The translations under genes were made by a program, and so were the position numbers. Source: Acidimicrobiia bacterium UBA5794 (GTDB lineage: Bacteria > Actinomycetota > Acidimicrobiia > Spongiisociales > UBA5794). Taken from it: a stretch of DNA of 64,000 bases. The notes under the pieces were generated by a model that had not been told where the DNA came from, did not search any database, and saw nothing but the letters and a program-made list of their open reading frames with translations. Location of the stretch: NCBI GenBank assembly GCA_002418265.1, contig DIDS01000017.1, positions 79,091 through 143,090 of the forward strand. The letters run 5' to 3'. Positions within the stretch are counted from its first letter, which is position 1, and each line of letters opens with the position of its first letter. Shown piece after piece: positions 8,626 to 17,581 of the stretch.

Positions 8626-9408
8626 ATGAATGATCCTCACCCCCCCGTAGTCCTCATCGGTGTCGGCGAGATGGGCGGCGTCTTTGCGCGTGCTCTCCTC
8701 AAAGCCGGCAACACCGTTGTTCCCGTAATCCGTGCGACACCGATGGTGGAAGTGGCGGCGCGAACCCCTGAACCGATACTCGTGCTCATCGCGGTTGGTG
8801 AGGACGATCTCGACGGAGTTCTCTCGTCGCTACCAACGCCGTGGAAAGAGCGTGTTGTCCTCATCCAGAATGAACTTCTTCCTCGAGACTGGGTTCGCCA
8901 TGGGATCACCGATCCGACGGTCGGGGTCATCTGGTTCGAGAAGAAGAGAGGAACCGATACAAAGGTCATTGTATCAAGCCCATTCGCGGGCCCCCGGGCA
9001 CAATTCCTTGTCGACGCCCTCAATGGCGACCACATCGATGCACACGTCGTTGGATCCGACGAGATCATCGACGAGCTTGTGGCCAAGAACCTCTACATCC
9101 TCGTTGCCAACATCGCAGGGCTCGAAACCGGTGGATCGGTCGGAGATTTGTGGGCTTCACACGAAGACCTTGCGCGCAGTGTCGGAACCGAGGTACTCGC
9201 CATTCAGGAGTACCTGGTGGGATCCGAGGTGGACGCGGATGCCGCGTACCGGTCAATGATCGCCGCGTTCGATGGTGATCCTGAACATGGAACGACAGGT
9301 CGCTCTGCCCCGCGAAGACTCCAACGTGCACTCGGACACGCTCGCGATGCCGGCATTGAAGTGCCCACGTTGACCGAAATTGCGCGGGCACACAGCCTTG
9401 ATGTCTAG
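8626..9408 (+). CDS. NAD(P)-binding Rossmann protein, ketopantoate reductase-like
   Basis: The 260-residue protein begins with a dinucleotide-binding motif (GVGEMGG, about residues 12-18) after a beta strand, as in ketopantoate reductase and related dehydrogenases. Its C-terminal half is helical, like the reductase substrate domain, but lacks strong PanE hallmark residues that I can recognise. I would call it a putative oxidoreductase rather than panE. It stands alone, with a repeat upstream and a stress protein gene 36 bases downstream in the same direction. Confidence 0.6.
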   Translation: MNDPHPPVVLIGVGEMGGVFARALLKAGNTVVPVIRATPMVEVAARTPEPILVLIAVGEDDLDGVLSSLPTPWKERVVLIQNELLPRDWVRHGITDPTVGVIWFEKKRGTDTKVIVSSPFAGPRAQFLVDALNGDHIDAHVVGSDEIIDELVAKNLYILVANIAGLETGGSVGDLWASHEDLARSVGTEVLAIQEYLVGSEVDADAAYRSMIAAFDGDPEHGTTGRSAPRRLQRALGHARDAGIEVPTLTEIARAHSLDV

Positions 9409-9444
9409 CCTGCGGGAGTGAGACGACCCGGCGGAAGGACACAC

Positions 9445-9957
9445 ATGCACGTATTGGTTGCCACGGACGGATCGCTCGATCCGGCGGCGGCGGCGACTTT
9501 TGCGTTGTCCCTCGCAGGTCCGAAGGGCACGACCACCGTCGCCACAATCGTTCGGGTCCCGCGTACGATGCTGGCAGACCTTCGCGCACAATTCGGATCA
9601 CAGCCATCGCCGGTTGGCAGTGCCGACGTCGAGTATGTCGGCACGATACGAGCCGAAAGCCCGACCCCGCGCAGTTGGCCGGGAGACGATGCGATTGTTG
9701 CCCGATATCTGGGAGACAAACGGATCGAGCGCTGTCGACCCATCGTCACAGCGATCCGAGAAGGCGGCGGCACCGCCGAATCGATCGTACGCGAGGGAGA
9801 CGACGTCGCTGACGACCTCATCGCGCTCATCAACGAGATCGAAGCCAGCGTGATCATCGTCGGTGCACGAGCTGGTGCCACCATGCCGGGGCTCCTTTGG
9901 TCAATCGGAGCCAAGCTCGTTCGACGCTCCCCCTGCCCCGTCTTGGTGCTCAGATAG
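9445..9957 (+). CDS. Universal stress protein family protein
   Basis: 170-residue UspA-fold protein. It starts MHVLVATDGS, the usual first strand with the conserved Asp, and ends with a VIIVGARAG...GAKLVRRSPCPVLVLR pattern that matches the ATP-binding G-x2-G-x9-G-(S/T) region in degraded form. The ATG at 9445 follows GGAAGG; an in-frame GTG lies 27 bases upstream. Usp proteins bind nucleotides and act in stress survival. The 3' end overlaps the convergent HNH gene by eight bases. Confidence 0.82.
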   Translation: MHVLVATDGSLDPAAAATFALSLAGPKGTTTVATIVRVPRTMLADLRAQFGSQPSPVGSADVEYVGTIRAESPTPRSWPGDDAIVARYLGDKRIERCRPIVTAIREGGGTAESIVREGDDVADDLIALINEIEASVIIVGARAGATMPGLLWSIGAKLVRRSPCPVLVLR

Positions 9958-10510
9958 CCACACTCAGGGCTGTCCACTCTTCGCGCGACCGCGTTCCCTC
10001 GCTCATCGAGATCCTGGCATCCATCGAAAGGAATGGCGCCCATGATCGGTCGGCGCGGCCACCCGCCGCAACAAGCACCCAGTCGAATCGACCCGGTACG
10101 GATGGTTTCCGCTGAAGTTGGAGGCCCGCCTGGGCGGGCGTCCGACCACCTTTGCGTGTGTTGCATCGCCGACACGACGCGACCACGTTGTCCCACTGAT
10201 GCTGACCACCCTGCGTCTTGGGTATGACATGATCGATGTTCTCGGCATGCTTTCCGCAGTACTGACAACGATGCCCATCACGAAGAAAGATCGCCCGACG
10301 CGACAGTGGCGCCGTTCGCCGATACGGAACTGTGACATAGCGACGGAGACGGACAACAGAAGGAACGTTGAGAGACAGGCTCTCGGCGCGCCAGGTGCGT
10401 TCTGACTCTGAAACAACCACGGCACGTTCTCGGAGCAGCAGAACCAGCGCTCTCCGTGCCGGCACGACGGACAGCGGCTCATTCGATGCGTTGAGGACAA
10501 GCGTTCTCAT
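9950..10510 (-). CDS. HNH endonuclease family protein
   Basis: 186-residue protein with the N-terminal signature MRTLVLNASNEPLSVVP seen in a conserved actinobacterial HNH family, then CQYCGKHAENIDHVIP and WDNVVASCRRCNTRKGG at about residues 91-125. The four Cys (CxxC twice) bind a structural zinc; the DH pair and the Asn are the HNH active-site residues. I start at the ATG at 10510 because the upstream frame to 10765 runs through the divergent promoter. A nuclease function in repair or RNA work is possible; the biological role is unknown. Confidence 0.85.
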   Translation of the reverse strand: MRTLVLNASNEPLSVVPARRALVLLLRERAVVVSESERTWRAESLSLNVPSVVRLRRYVTVPYRRTAPLSRRAIFLRDGHRCQYCGKHAENIDHVIPKTQGGQHQWDNVVASCRRCNTRKGGRTPAQAGLQLQRKPSVPGRFDWVLVAAGGRADRSWAPFLSMDARISMSEGTRSREEWTALSVAI

Positions 10511-10579
10511 GCGGCCGAAATCGTACCATCTCGACGTGCAACCACCACCGCACCGACGGCGACCACTCTGTGCTGATGG

Positions 10580-10608
10580 TTGACCACCATACGCGCAGCT
10601 GCGATACT
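10580..10608 (+). promoter_or_regulatory. Promoter for the resolvase-like gene
   Basis: TTGACC (10580-10585) and GATACT (10603-10608) are separated by 17 bases, close to the actinobacterial housekeeping consensus. Transcription would start near 10615, giving a short leader before the GAGGAAGG ribosome site and the ATG at 10631. Confidence 0.6.
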
Positions 10609-10630
10609 GCCGTTGCACGAGGAAGGCATC

Positions 10631-11167
10631 ATGCGCATCGCTGGATATGTACGACAGACCCCCGGTCTGTTGGGTCCCGACAACGCGTTCGCACAAAGTG
10701 AGCGTGTGCGTCGTTGGGTCCGCGACACAGGAAATGAACTCATTGCCGTGTGTCAGGATCATCACGCCGCGTCCGCACCAACCGACAGACCCGGATTCAA
10801 GGCGCTCCTCGACATGGTACGATCCGGCGGGATCGATGCTGTGGTGATCGCCACACTTTCGGCGCTCTCACCTGACAAGATCATGCAGGAGATCATGATC
10901 ACCGATCTTCGCGCAGCAGGCGTCACCGTGATCGCCACCGGGGAAGAGGATCTCGCAATACTCCGAGATGGTGGAGATGACCACACACGTATCGTCGTAC
11001 GAGACGTCGTCGCTCGACTCGCCGAATACCACGAAGCATTCGGACTGTCCGGTTCTGGCGAGCCGACCGTTGAGGGGTCCGCCATATTCGACACACCGGA
11101 CGTCGACCAGGACGGCACATCTGACACCACCGATGTCGTCGTAAGGCTCATCGCCCCCACCGGGTAG
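10631..11167 (+). CDS. Degenerate serine-recombinase (resolvase)-like protein
   Basis: 178-residue protein that follows the resolvase N-terminal domain layout: a first strand MRIAGYVR, an AFAQSERVRRWV helix, then DRPGFKALLDMVRSGGIDAVVIATLSALS and a VTVIATGEED strand. The catalytic Ser of the normal YxRVS motif is replaced (YVRQT), and the Arg of the usual DRLSR motif is missing (LSALS). There is no C-terminal helix-turn-helix; instead the tail is acidic. It is therefore probably not a recombinase but a protein reusing the fold. It is transcribed divergently from the HNH gene. Function unknown. Confidence 0.7.
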   Translation: MRIAGYVRQTPGLLGPDNAFAQSERVRRWVRDTGNELIAVCQDHHAASAPTDRPGFKALLDMVRSGGIDAVVIATLSALSPDKIMQEIMITDLRAAGVTVIATGEEDLAILRDGGDDHTRIVVRDVVARLAEYHEAFGLSGSGEPTVEGSAIFDTPDVDQDGTSDTTDVVVRLIAPTG

Positions 11168-11194
11168 AGGTCGGAAGCCCCCCTGCCCCTCTAC
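11164..11194. terminator. Possible shared terminator between convergent genes
   Basis: GTAGAGG (11164-11170) pairs with CCTCTAC (11188-11194) around a C-rich loop. The two arms contain the stop codons of the converging genes. No T-tract follows, so this is weak. Confidence 0.3.
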
Positions 11195-12012
11195 ACCAGC
11201 ATTGCGGCCCAGGTTGCCCGACCGAGGGCGAAGGCCCGACCCGCACCGACCACCGCACTCCCGGTCGTGATCTCGCCATTGTTGTCAAGAACGATCATGA
11301 CAATATCAGTTCCTTCGATGCGCCGGTCGTCGATGTCGATGACGACCGGTGCGGGACCTCCGGGTGCGGCAAGGCGGGCGGTGGCAAGAACCACGGCCTG
11401 CTCAACGCCACCTTCGGTTGCGTGGGCCATCTCTGTCTCAGACTCCCCGTCTGAGGCAACGACGGTGACGACGATACCGCCTCTTCCCTCGGCGACCGCA
11501 ACGCGCTCAATCGTGGTGCGCCTTGACGTGCCGGTTGAAGGCTGCACGGAGAATTCGGATTCTGGTTCGGGCTCGGGTGCCGAAGCAGCTTCCTCTGCCA
11601 CAAGATCAATCACCCGCCGGGTTTCCGGCTCGGGCACGCTGGCCATCTCGTCGTCGTCATCAGCATGACCACGTTGATCCTCGTCGGGGGGCACGGACAC
11701 GAGGGTGGAGACTGGGGTTTTCGACTCCGTGGCCAACTCCGAGAGGGACGCCGAGTCAACGTCTGATTCGGAGACCGATGCCATGGAATGGTCAGCATGC
11801 GGAGGAGGTGCCGGTTCTCCGGGTAGCTGGGTATCGGTCCCAAACCCGTGGTCCGAGAGGACTCGACGAATGGACTCTCCAACTCGCTTTTGATCGGCAT
11901 GTTGAGAGACTCGGACACGGAGCCCGGACGGACTTGATGCATCTCCATCAACTTCGGCGCCTTCGACACCGCTGATGGCGAGTAAGTCCTCGCGCAAAGA
12001 ACGCGTATTCAC
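11191..12012 (-). CDS. Hypothetical protein with acidic linker and conserved C-terminal domain
   Basis: 273-residue protein I do not recognise. The N-terminus (about 1-65) resembles a small alpha/beta domain dealing with an index-like VNTRSLREDLLAI stretch. A long Asp/Glu/Ser/Pro-rich linker follows (about 75-165), and the C-terminal 100 residues form a glycine- and valine-rich domain ending GAGRAFALGRATWAAML. I chose the GTG at 12012 because AAAGGGAG lies 6-13 bases upstream and overlaps the stop of the preceding small gene; ATGs at 12042 and further upstream have no such support. No transmembrane segment is visible. Confidence 0.7.
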   Translation of the reverse strand: MNTRSLREDLLAISGVEGAEVDGDASSPSGLRVRVSQHADQKRVGESIRRVLSDHGFGTDTQLPGEPAPPPHADHSMASVSESDVDSASLSELATESKTPVSTLVSVPPDEDQRGHADDDDEMASVPEPETRRVIDLVAEEAASAPEPEPESEFSVQPSTGTSRRTTIERVAVAEGRGGIVVTVVASDGESETEMAHATEGGVEQAVVLATARLAAPGGPAPVVIDIDDRRIEGTDIVMIVLDNNGEITTGSAVVGAGRAFALGRATWAAMLV

Positions 12013-12025
12013 GCCGAACTCCCTT

Positions 12026-12271
12026 TCATCGCCATAGCCCATGACTTCGTCTCCAGCGAAGATACGAAAGGATGTCCTCGGTGGCAAGAGCCATATCTGG
12101 CTGTCCAAACGCAGTAGTCACCCGCCAGCGAACCACCGATTCGTCCGGAAACGGCAGGAACGGCCAATGTCGCCACCATCCCCGACGGGCAAGCGACAGC
12201 ACTGCGCCGATCGCCGCCGGCCAAAGAAGCGGCCGCACGGCAATGGCTGTGATCGCTCGCATGGACAACAT
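12026..12271 (-). CDS. Small conserved actinobacterial protein
   Basis: 81-residue protein, basic and Trp-rich, with a hydrophobic N-terminal stretch and the pattern RRGWWRHWPFLPFPDESVVRWR, then a TAFGQPD...DILSYLRW ending. This pattern recurs in short uncharacterised actinobacterial proteins, from memory. Two starts are possible (12271 or the Met at 12262). Its stop lies 13 bases before the next gene and overlaps that gene's ribosome site, so they form a two-gene operon. Function unknown. Confidence 0.72.
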   Translation of the reverse strand: MLSMRAITAIAVRPLLWPAAIGAVLSLARRGWWRHWPFLPFPDESVVRWRVTTAFGQPDMALATEDILSYLRWRRSHGLWR

Positions 12272-12370
12272 TTGGGGCCAACCTAGTGGTGATTCGCGGC
12301 GTCATCGTGTGCGCAATCCGTCCGACACGGTATGGTTGCGGTGCTTCAATCTGACATCCGAGGAGGCAGC

Positions 12371-13342
12371 GTGTCGCTGACGCCGAACGATCTCGAATGG
12401 TACGGCGACCGATACGCCACGGTCGTCGACAACATTGAACATGTCATACAGGGCAAGCGGTCCACCATTGAGCTCGTCGTTACCAGCTTGGTTGCCGAGG
12501 GACATGTACTGATCGAGGATGTCCCTGGCGTCGGCAAGACACTTCTGGCGAAATCACTCGCCCGATCGATCGACTGCTCATTTCAGCGGATCCAGTTCAC
12601 CCCCGACCTCCTCCCTGCCGATATCACCGGGGTCTCGGTGTGGAACCGCGAAACCAGCTCGTTCAGCTTCCGAGCAGGACCGGTGTTCGCCAACGTCGTT
12701 CTTGGAGACGAGATCAACCGGGCGAGCCCAAAAACTCAGTCAGCGCTCCTTGAGGCAATGGAGGAACAGCAGATCACCGTTGATGGCGAGACACACGTAC
12801 TGGACGCCCCGTTCATCGTCATTGCAACACAGAACCCAATCGAGCACGAGGGGACGTATCCGCTTCCCGAAGCGCAGCTCGATCGATTCATGATGCGCCT
12901 GGCGATGGGCTACCCAGAGCGCACCAAGGAACTCGCAATGCTCCAAACCCAGGGTGCCGGTTCAACATTCAACGACCTCAAGGCGGTCGTCCACGCAGAG
13001 GACATCATCAAGATGACATCGATCGCCAGTCAGATCCACTTCGCCGACGTACTTCGTGGATATCTCATCGATCTTGCCCAAGCAACGCGCCAGCATCCAG
13101 ACATACTTCTGGGTACCTCCCCCCGTGCCACGCTGTTTCTCCAGCGCGCTGCTCGTACTGTTGCTGCCGCTCAGGGAAGAGACTATGCAAATCCCGACGA
13201 CGTCAAAAAGATCCTCTCACCCGTGCTCAACCACAGACTGGTCGTGAGGCCCGAGGCTCAGATGCGTGGGATCTCGGTCCACAATGTGCTTGACCACGTG
13301 ATCTCGTCCGTCCCCGTCCCCGGCTCGCGCCCGGCAAGCTGA
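12371..13342 (+). CDS. MoxR-family AAA+ ATPase
   Basis: 323-residue AAA+ chaperone-like ATPase. Walker A is DVPGVGKTLL (about residues 50-59), Walker B is VVLGDEINRASPKTQ, and sensor 1 is in FIVIATQNPIEHEGTYPLPEAQLDRF, all MoxR hallmarks. The GTG at 12371 has an AGGAGG ribosome site five bases upstream, so the ATG at 12332 is not needed. The downstream gene starts within its stop codon (TGATG). MoxR ATPases usually work with the DUF58 and transglutaminase partners encoded next, perhaps in maturing a secreted or metal-containing protein. Confidence 0.93.
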   Translation: MSLTPNDLEWYGDRYATVVDNIEHVIQGKRSTIELVVTSLVAEGHVLIEDVPGVGKTLLAKSLARSIDCSFQRIQFTPDLLPADITGVSVWNRETSSFSFRAGPVFANVVLGDEINRASPKTQSALLEAMEEQQITVDGETHVLDAPFIVIATQNPIEHEGTYPLPEAQLDRFMMRLAMGYPERTKELAMLQTQGAGSTFNDLKAVVHAEDIIKMTSIASQIHFADVLRGYLIDLAQATRQHPDILLGTSPRATLFLQRAARTVAAAQGRDYANPDDVKKILSPVLNHRLVVRPEAQMRGISVHNVLDHVISSVPVPGSRPAS

Positions 13343-14526
13343 TGCCGACAACACGGGGATGGGCTGCGGTAGGGGCCGCACTTGCTCTCGTCGTCTTGTG
13401 GGTCGTGTTCGGCGAAGACCTTCTCTTTGCACTTGCGGTGTTCCTCGTCACTGCCGTCATAGCGGGAACGACCTATGTTCGGTTGGCCGCACCAAGGCTC
13501 ACCCTGAGGCGGGTTGTGAACCCGAGTCAGCTCCACGATGGAGAGCGGGCGATCGTCGATCTGGTGCTCACATCGCGACGCAAGGTGTACCGCGTGACGA
13601 TCGAAGACGAAGTCCACGGACTTGGATCGGCAACGTTCGTTGCAGACCGCGTCGCTGACGGAGACACCATGGCAGGAAGATATGAGGTGTTGTGCAGGCC
13701 ACGAGGCGTCTACCGGGTTGGACCCTCACATGTCACGATCGGAGATCCCCTTGGCTTCACGGTATCGACCTCGGTGTTCGGGATCGAGGATCGGATTGTG
13801 GTGTACCCACGAATCGAGAACCTCGAAGGAGTCCCGACGGGCCGAGGTCAGGATCCAACAACCAACACGTCACGGGCAAGTTTCTGGCACAGCGGTGGAG
13901 AGGATTTCTATACGTTACGTGAGTACCACCAGGGTGACGACTTACGGAAGGTTCACTGGCCTTCGTCAGCCAAGCGCGACGAACTCATGATCAAGCAGCT
14001 CGAAATGCCCTGGCAATCACGTGCATTCATCGTGCTCGATCCCCGCACCGAACCACACGCCACAACCGAAAGCTTCGAGCAGGCGGTTCGCGGGGCAGCT
14101 TCGGCGCTCCATCACCTGTTCGCAAGTGGCTACACCCCAACCATCTGGATGGGGGCCGGAAACGGCACCATGGTTGGAAACACGGATTCCTACCGTTCCG
14201 CCATGGAGCAACTCGCAATGATCAAACCGAGCCGTGGCATCGACCTCGGTCACTTGATCACAAGGCTGCGGAGATCGGGAATGGCTGGTGGCGTCCTCGT
14301 CATGGTTACTGGAAAGCCGGACACTGCCGACTTGTCGGCCATGCAACTCCTCAGTCAAGACTTTTACCGGACGGTTGTCATGTCGGTTGCCGAGTCTGAG
14401 AATGAGGTAATACTGGGATTTGCCAGAGCGGGAGCCCTCGTGGTACGCACGACGCCGGAAGGGTTCTGGTCCGCACCGTGGAGAAACGCAATGGAGCACC
14501 GATGGTCTACCGCTTCAGCTGGATAG
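13342..14526 (+). CDS. DUF58 domain protein
   Basis: 394-residue protein with two closely spaced N-terminal membrane segments (about residues 7-42) and a soluble beta-rich region followed by the DUF58 signature (EDFYTLREYHQGDDLRKVHW, about residues 190-210) leading into a vWA-like fold. It is the usual partner of MoxR ATPases. The start overlaps the MoxR stop, and its 3' end overlaps the transglutaminase gene, so the three are translated as a unit. Confidence 0.9.
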   Translation: MPTTRGWAAVGAALALVVLWVVFGEDLLFALAVFLVTAVIAGTTYVRLAAPRLTLRRVVNPSQLHDGERAIVDLVLTSRRKVYRVTIEDEVHGLGSATFVADRVADGDTMAGRYEVLCRPRGVYRVGPSHVTIGDPLGFTVSTSVFGIEDRIVVYPRIENLEGVPTGRGQDPTTNTSRASFWHSGGEDFYTLREYHQGDDLRKVHWPSSAKRDELMIKQLEMPWQSRAFIVLDPRTEPHATTESFEQAVRGAASALHHLFASGYTPTIWMGAGNGTMVGNTDSYRSAMEQLAMIKPSRGIDLGHLITRLRRSGMAGGVLVMVTGKPDTADLSAMQLLSQDFYRTVVMSVAESENEVILGFARAGALVVRTTPEGFWSAPWRNAMEHRWSTASAG

Positions 14527-16907
14527 CAGGCATTGCAGGCATCGGTCTGGCATTCTGGGAGCTCTCCTTCCTGCTCCGCCCATCGTCGACGGGGACAAAT
14601 TGGCAAATAGCGATCCTTGTCGCGGTGTTGCTGAGTATGGGGATCACCTGGACGGCTCTTGCCTACCAAGCCCATGTCTGGATCGCCGTAGTCGCCAACG
14701 TCGTTGCATATAGCCTTATCGTCGGCATTCTCGTGGCGCCCGACACTCTGTGGGTGTTCCTTCCAACCGGTGAAACGATCAGTGCCATCCAGACTGAGTT
14801 GGCTCGTGCCTTCGAGCTCATTCAACACGGTGTCGAACCCGTGCGACCGGTACCCGGATTGGTTGCCATGCTTGCGGGCCTGTTCTGGCTTCTCGGGTTC
14901 CTGCTCGTGGGTGGCCTGCTCAACGGACGACCGTTCGTGGCGACCATCACTCCATTGATCATCGCACTCCAGTTTGTGATCATCGACCGGATACCAAAGA
15001 GCCTCGTGCACATCGCAGTCTTCGTTTGTGTCGTGGCGTTCACGTTGGTCGCTGTCAGAGTGGACGAACGGGACCATGGGACCGGACGTCTTTCGAGAAC
15101 GAATACGACATCGCATCCCAAGAAGATCCCGTCGCTCGGGATCGCGGTGCTTGTCAGTGCGACGGTCGTCGCCGCTCTGGTTGCCGTTTCAACACTCGGG
15201 GAGTCCGTGCCGGATGCAGGGATGCTCGCTTGGCGATCACCCTCTGGCTACACGGATGGTTACTCGGGCTCCCAAAGCTACAACCTCTTCACCGACATCA
15301 GGGCAAACCTCATCAGCCAGTCAAACAATCCGCTGTTCACGGCAACCATCAGCGGCGATATCGACCCAACGAAGGTGCGCTTCCGCATGGTGACACTCGA
15401 CCGATTTGATGGCTCGCGGTGGAGGACCGGCCGGATCCAGGCATTCCCCGTTGATGAGGATCCGTGGATCTACGAAGCACAGAAGTATCGGGGACCAACG
15501 ACCGACGTCACCGCTGCGATCCGCATCGAGAATCTCTCCATGCCGTGGCTCCCGACCCCGGTGACACCGACAGCGGTCTTCACTGACGACGAGTCGGATC
15601 GTCGAGCACTCCGGAATCGACCACTCGATGGATCCCTCTACCTTCCCGGAGACCTCTCACACCCCGGTCAGGAATACGCAGTCACGGCGGAGGTTCCCAC
15701 ATTCACGGGCTCCGACCTCGCCCAACTCACCCGTTCCGAAGACGGCCGGCTGAGCCCACTCTTTGCTGCAGCCCAGGCAGATGGTCACGTCATCGTGTCG
15801 CCGCCCGAGGTCCCAGCTGCGGCCGAGCTACCTGACCGTGACTATTGGACCGACTATCCCGAGGATGTCGGATCGCTCGTCACGGAAGAGGCACGGGATA
15901 TCACGAAGAACCTGAATACGAACTTCGAGCGAGCACTCGCTCTCGAGAACTACTTTCGGGATTCGGGTGGATTCACCTACGACACGCAGATCCCCTCAGA
16001 TTTCACCACCGATTCGATCAGCGATTGGCTCTTCGATGAGACCAACGAATTCGCCCGCCACGGCTACTGCGAGCAGTTCGCCCTCACCATGGCTGTCATG
16101 GCACGTATCGTTGGCATGCCGTCACGAGTTGTAATTGGCTTCACACCCGGGAGGCCAATCAACGATGACACCGTTCTTGTCGAGGACCGGAATGCGCACT
16201 CGTGGGTCGAGATCTGGATCCCCTCCCATGGCTGGATGACGTTCGATCCAACACCGAGGGCAGACGACTTTGCTCTCCCATCGACGAACGATGCGATTGT
16301 TGAACAACTCGGGTTCTCAGCAGCCGACTACGCGTCCTTGATTCCTGAGGGGACGGATATCACGGCGAGCAATGACCCCAACGATCCCACAAATCCTGCC
16401 ATCGATCCACGGGATGACTTCGAAAGCGTCGACGTGTCCAATCCAACGAGCTCGGCTGAGTCTGCAAGCTTTGCGATCCCCGAATGGGTGCGCCCAGCAG
16501 CCATCGCTCTCGGAATCTTGGTGCTCATTGCTTCCACCGTTCCCCTGACCAAGTGGGTCCGACGCAAACGCAGGATGCGGCGTCTCGCAAAGGGCGACAT
16601 CACCGCAGCATGGGAAGACATCACCGAACGGCTGACCGACCTCGGCGAGCGCGTGGATCCTGCTGCAACGCCATACGAAACGGCCGAGTCGCTCGATGCG
16701 GCCCTCGTGCCTCTCGCCGAGCAATATGGCCTCGTCGTGTACGGCGAAAAGGCAGCAACGGCCGCGGTCATTGAACGGGCGACGGCCGCCCACAAACGGG
16801 CCGGAACACATCTTCAACAGAACTATTCACGCACCAAGCGCACGATGGCGATGTACCGCCCAACAAGACTGAGAACACGAATCCGCCAGCTCTTCCGAAA
16901 AAGCTGA
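14502..16907 (+). CDS. Membrane-bound transglutaminase-like protein (TgpA/DUF3488 type)
   Basis: 801-residue protein. About six membrane segments (residues 5-200) precede an extracellular part with the transglutaminase triad: Cys in RHGYCEQFA, His in NAHSWVEIW and Asp in TFDPTPR. One more membrane segment near the C-terminus leads to a DUF4129-like cytoplasmic tail. I start at the ATG at 14502, which has GGAG five bases upstream; a GTG at 14478 is the alternative. It overlaps the DUF58 gene by 25 bases. Such proteins are thought to act as proteases or cross-linkers at the cell surface. Confidence 0.9.
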   Translation: MVYRFSWIAGIAGIGLAFWELSFLLRPSSTGTNWQIAILVAVLLSMGITWTALAYQAHVWIAVVANVVAYSLIVGILVAPDTLWVFLPTGETISAIQTELARAFELIQHGVEPVRPVPGLVAMLAGLFWLLGFLLVGGLLNGRPFVATITPLIIALQFVIIDRIPKSLVHIAVFVCVVAFTLVAVRVDERDHGTGRLSRTNTTSHPKKIPSLGIAVLVSATVVAALVAVSTLGESVPDAGMLAWRSPSGYTDGYSGSQSYNLFTDIRANLISQSNNPLFTATISGDIDPTKVRFRMVTLDRFDGSRWRTGRIQAFPVDEDPWIYEAQKYRGPTTDVTAAIRIENLSMPWLPTPVTPTAVFTDDESDRRALRNRPLDGSLYLPGDLSHPGQEYAVTAEVPTFTGSDLAQLTRSEDGRLSPLFAAAQADGHVIVSPPEVPAAAELPDRDYWTDYPEDVGSLVTEEARDITKNLNTNFERALALENYFRDSGGFTYDTQIPSDFTTDSISDWLFDETNEFARHGYCEQFALTMAVMARIVGMPSRVVIGFTPGRPINDDTVLVEDRNAHSWVEIWIPSHGWMTFDPTPRADDFALPSTNDAIVEQLGFSAADYASLIPEGTDITASNDPNDPTNPAIDPRDDFESVDVSNPTSSAESASFAIPEWVRPAAIALGILVLIASTVPLTKWVRRKRRMRRLAKGDITAAWEDITERLTDLGERVDPAATPYETAESLDAALVPLAEQYGLVVYGEKAATAAVIERATAAHKRAGTHLQQNYSRTKRTMAMYRPTRLRTRIRQLFRKS

Positions 16908-16919
16908 AAGCTGTATGCG

Positions 16920-16968
16920 GGAACCCGACTTTGTCGGGTTCCTTGGGAATCCAGGCAACCTGGATTCC
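16920..16968. terminator. Two tandem perfect hairpins after the transglutaminase operon
   Basis: Stem 1: 16920-16929 with 16933-16942 (10 bp, TTT loop). Stem 2: 16946-16955 with 16959-16968 (10 bp, CAA loop). They lie between convergent genes but lack T-tracts. A related hairpin at 31717-31750 shares the GGGAAC...GTTCCTT and GGAATCCAG ends, so this may be a dispersed repeat that also terminates transcription. The GCGAGCGAAGCGAGC motif follows at 16978-16992. Confidence 0.5.
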
Positions 16969-16993
16969 ATGAAAGCCGCGAGCGAAGCGAGCC

Positions 16994-17485
16994 CTATCCC
17001 GTCTCAGCCTCGGAGATCACATCGTCCTTCACGACGGTGAGCATTTGGCGGAAGCTCTCACGATCCAACTCGAATTTGGTGACGTCGTCTTCGACGCTGA
17101 GGGCTATCTCATCAATCTTGACGAAGAACGCGAGCTGCCCCTGACGGAGCGCGTCAAGGAGTTCGGCGTCGTCGTGTGCAACCGCAAAGATCGACTGGCC
17201 ATCAGTGACAAGTCTGACTTCGGCGAGGTGATCGTCCATGTTGCCGGTTCGCCGCAGATAGTCCCACGCTCGGCGGACGCGTTGGATCGAAAGACCATTA
17301 TCGAGGAGGCTCTTGACGACTCGGAGACCGACCAGATCGCGAAAACTGTAGATGCGGCGACGACCGGGGCGACCGTCCGTCGTCTGTACCGAGGGTTTGA
17401 CCAAACCGACCTTGTCCCAGTATCGAAGCTGGTGTGGCGTACATGCCGTGAGCTCGCACGCCTGTGCGGCGGTAAATCCCTCCAA
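16994..17485 (-). CDS. MerR-family transcriptional regulator
   Basis: 163-residue DNA-binding protein. The N-terminal winged helix of the MerR type is clear (FTAAQACELTACTPHQLRYWDKVGLVKPS, then RRIYSFRDLVGLRVVKSLLDNGLSIQRVRRA). No Cys motif suggests a metal sensor. The C-terminal part (about 90-163) is acidic and not recognisable. It stands alone and is convergent with the transglutaminase operon. The effector and target cannot be inferred. Confidence 0.88.
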   Translation of the reverse strand: MEGFTAAQACELTACTPHQLRYWDKVGLVKPSVQTTDGRPGRRRIYSFRDLVGLRVVKSLLDNGLSIQRVRRAWDYLRRTGNMDDHLAEVRLVTDGQSIFAVAHDDAELLDALRQGQLAFFVKIDEIALSVEDDVTKFELDRESFRQMLTVVKDDVISEAETG

Positions 17486-17581
17486 GACCCTCTCCCTTAT
17501 CTATCTCAATCACGGGCGTGATGAGGTTGCCCGCTCCGTCCAAAGACCCCACGCCTCGGAGGGAGGCACGGGTTGGCCATC

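Noticed and set aside
10631..11167. Mobile element or integron from the resolvase-like gene
   Set aside because: No catalytic serine, no inverted repeats, no cargo genes; neighbours are ordinary.
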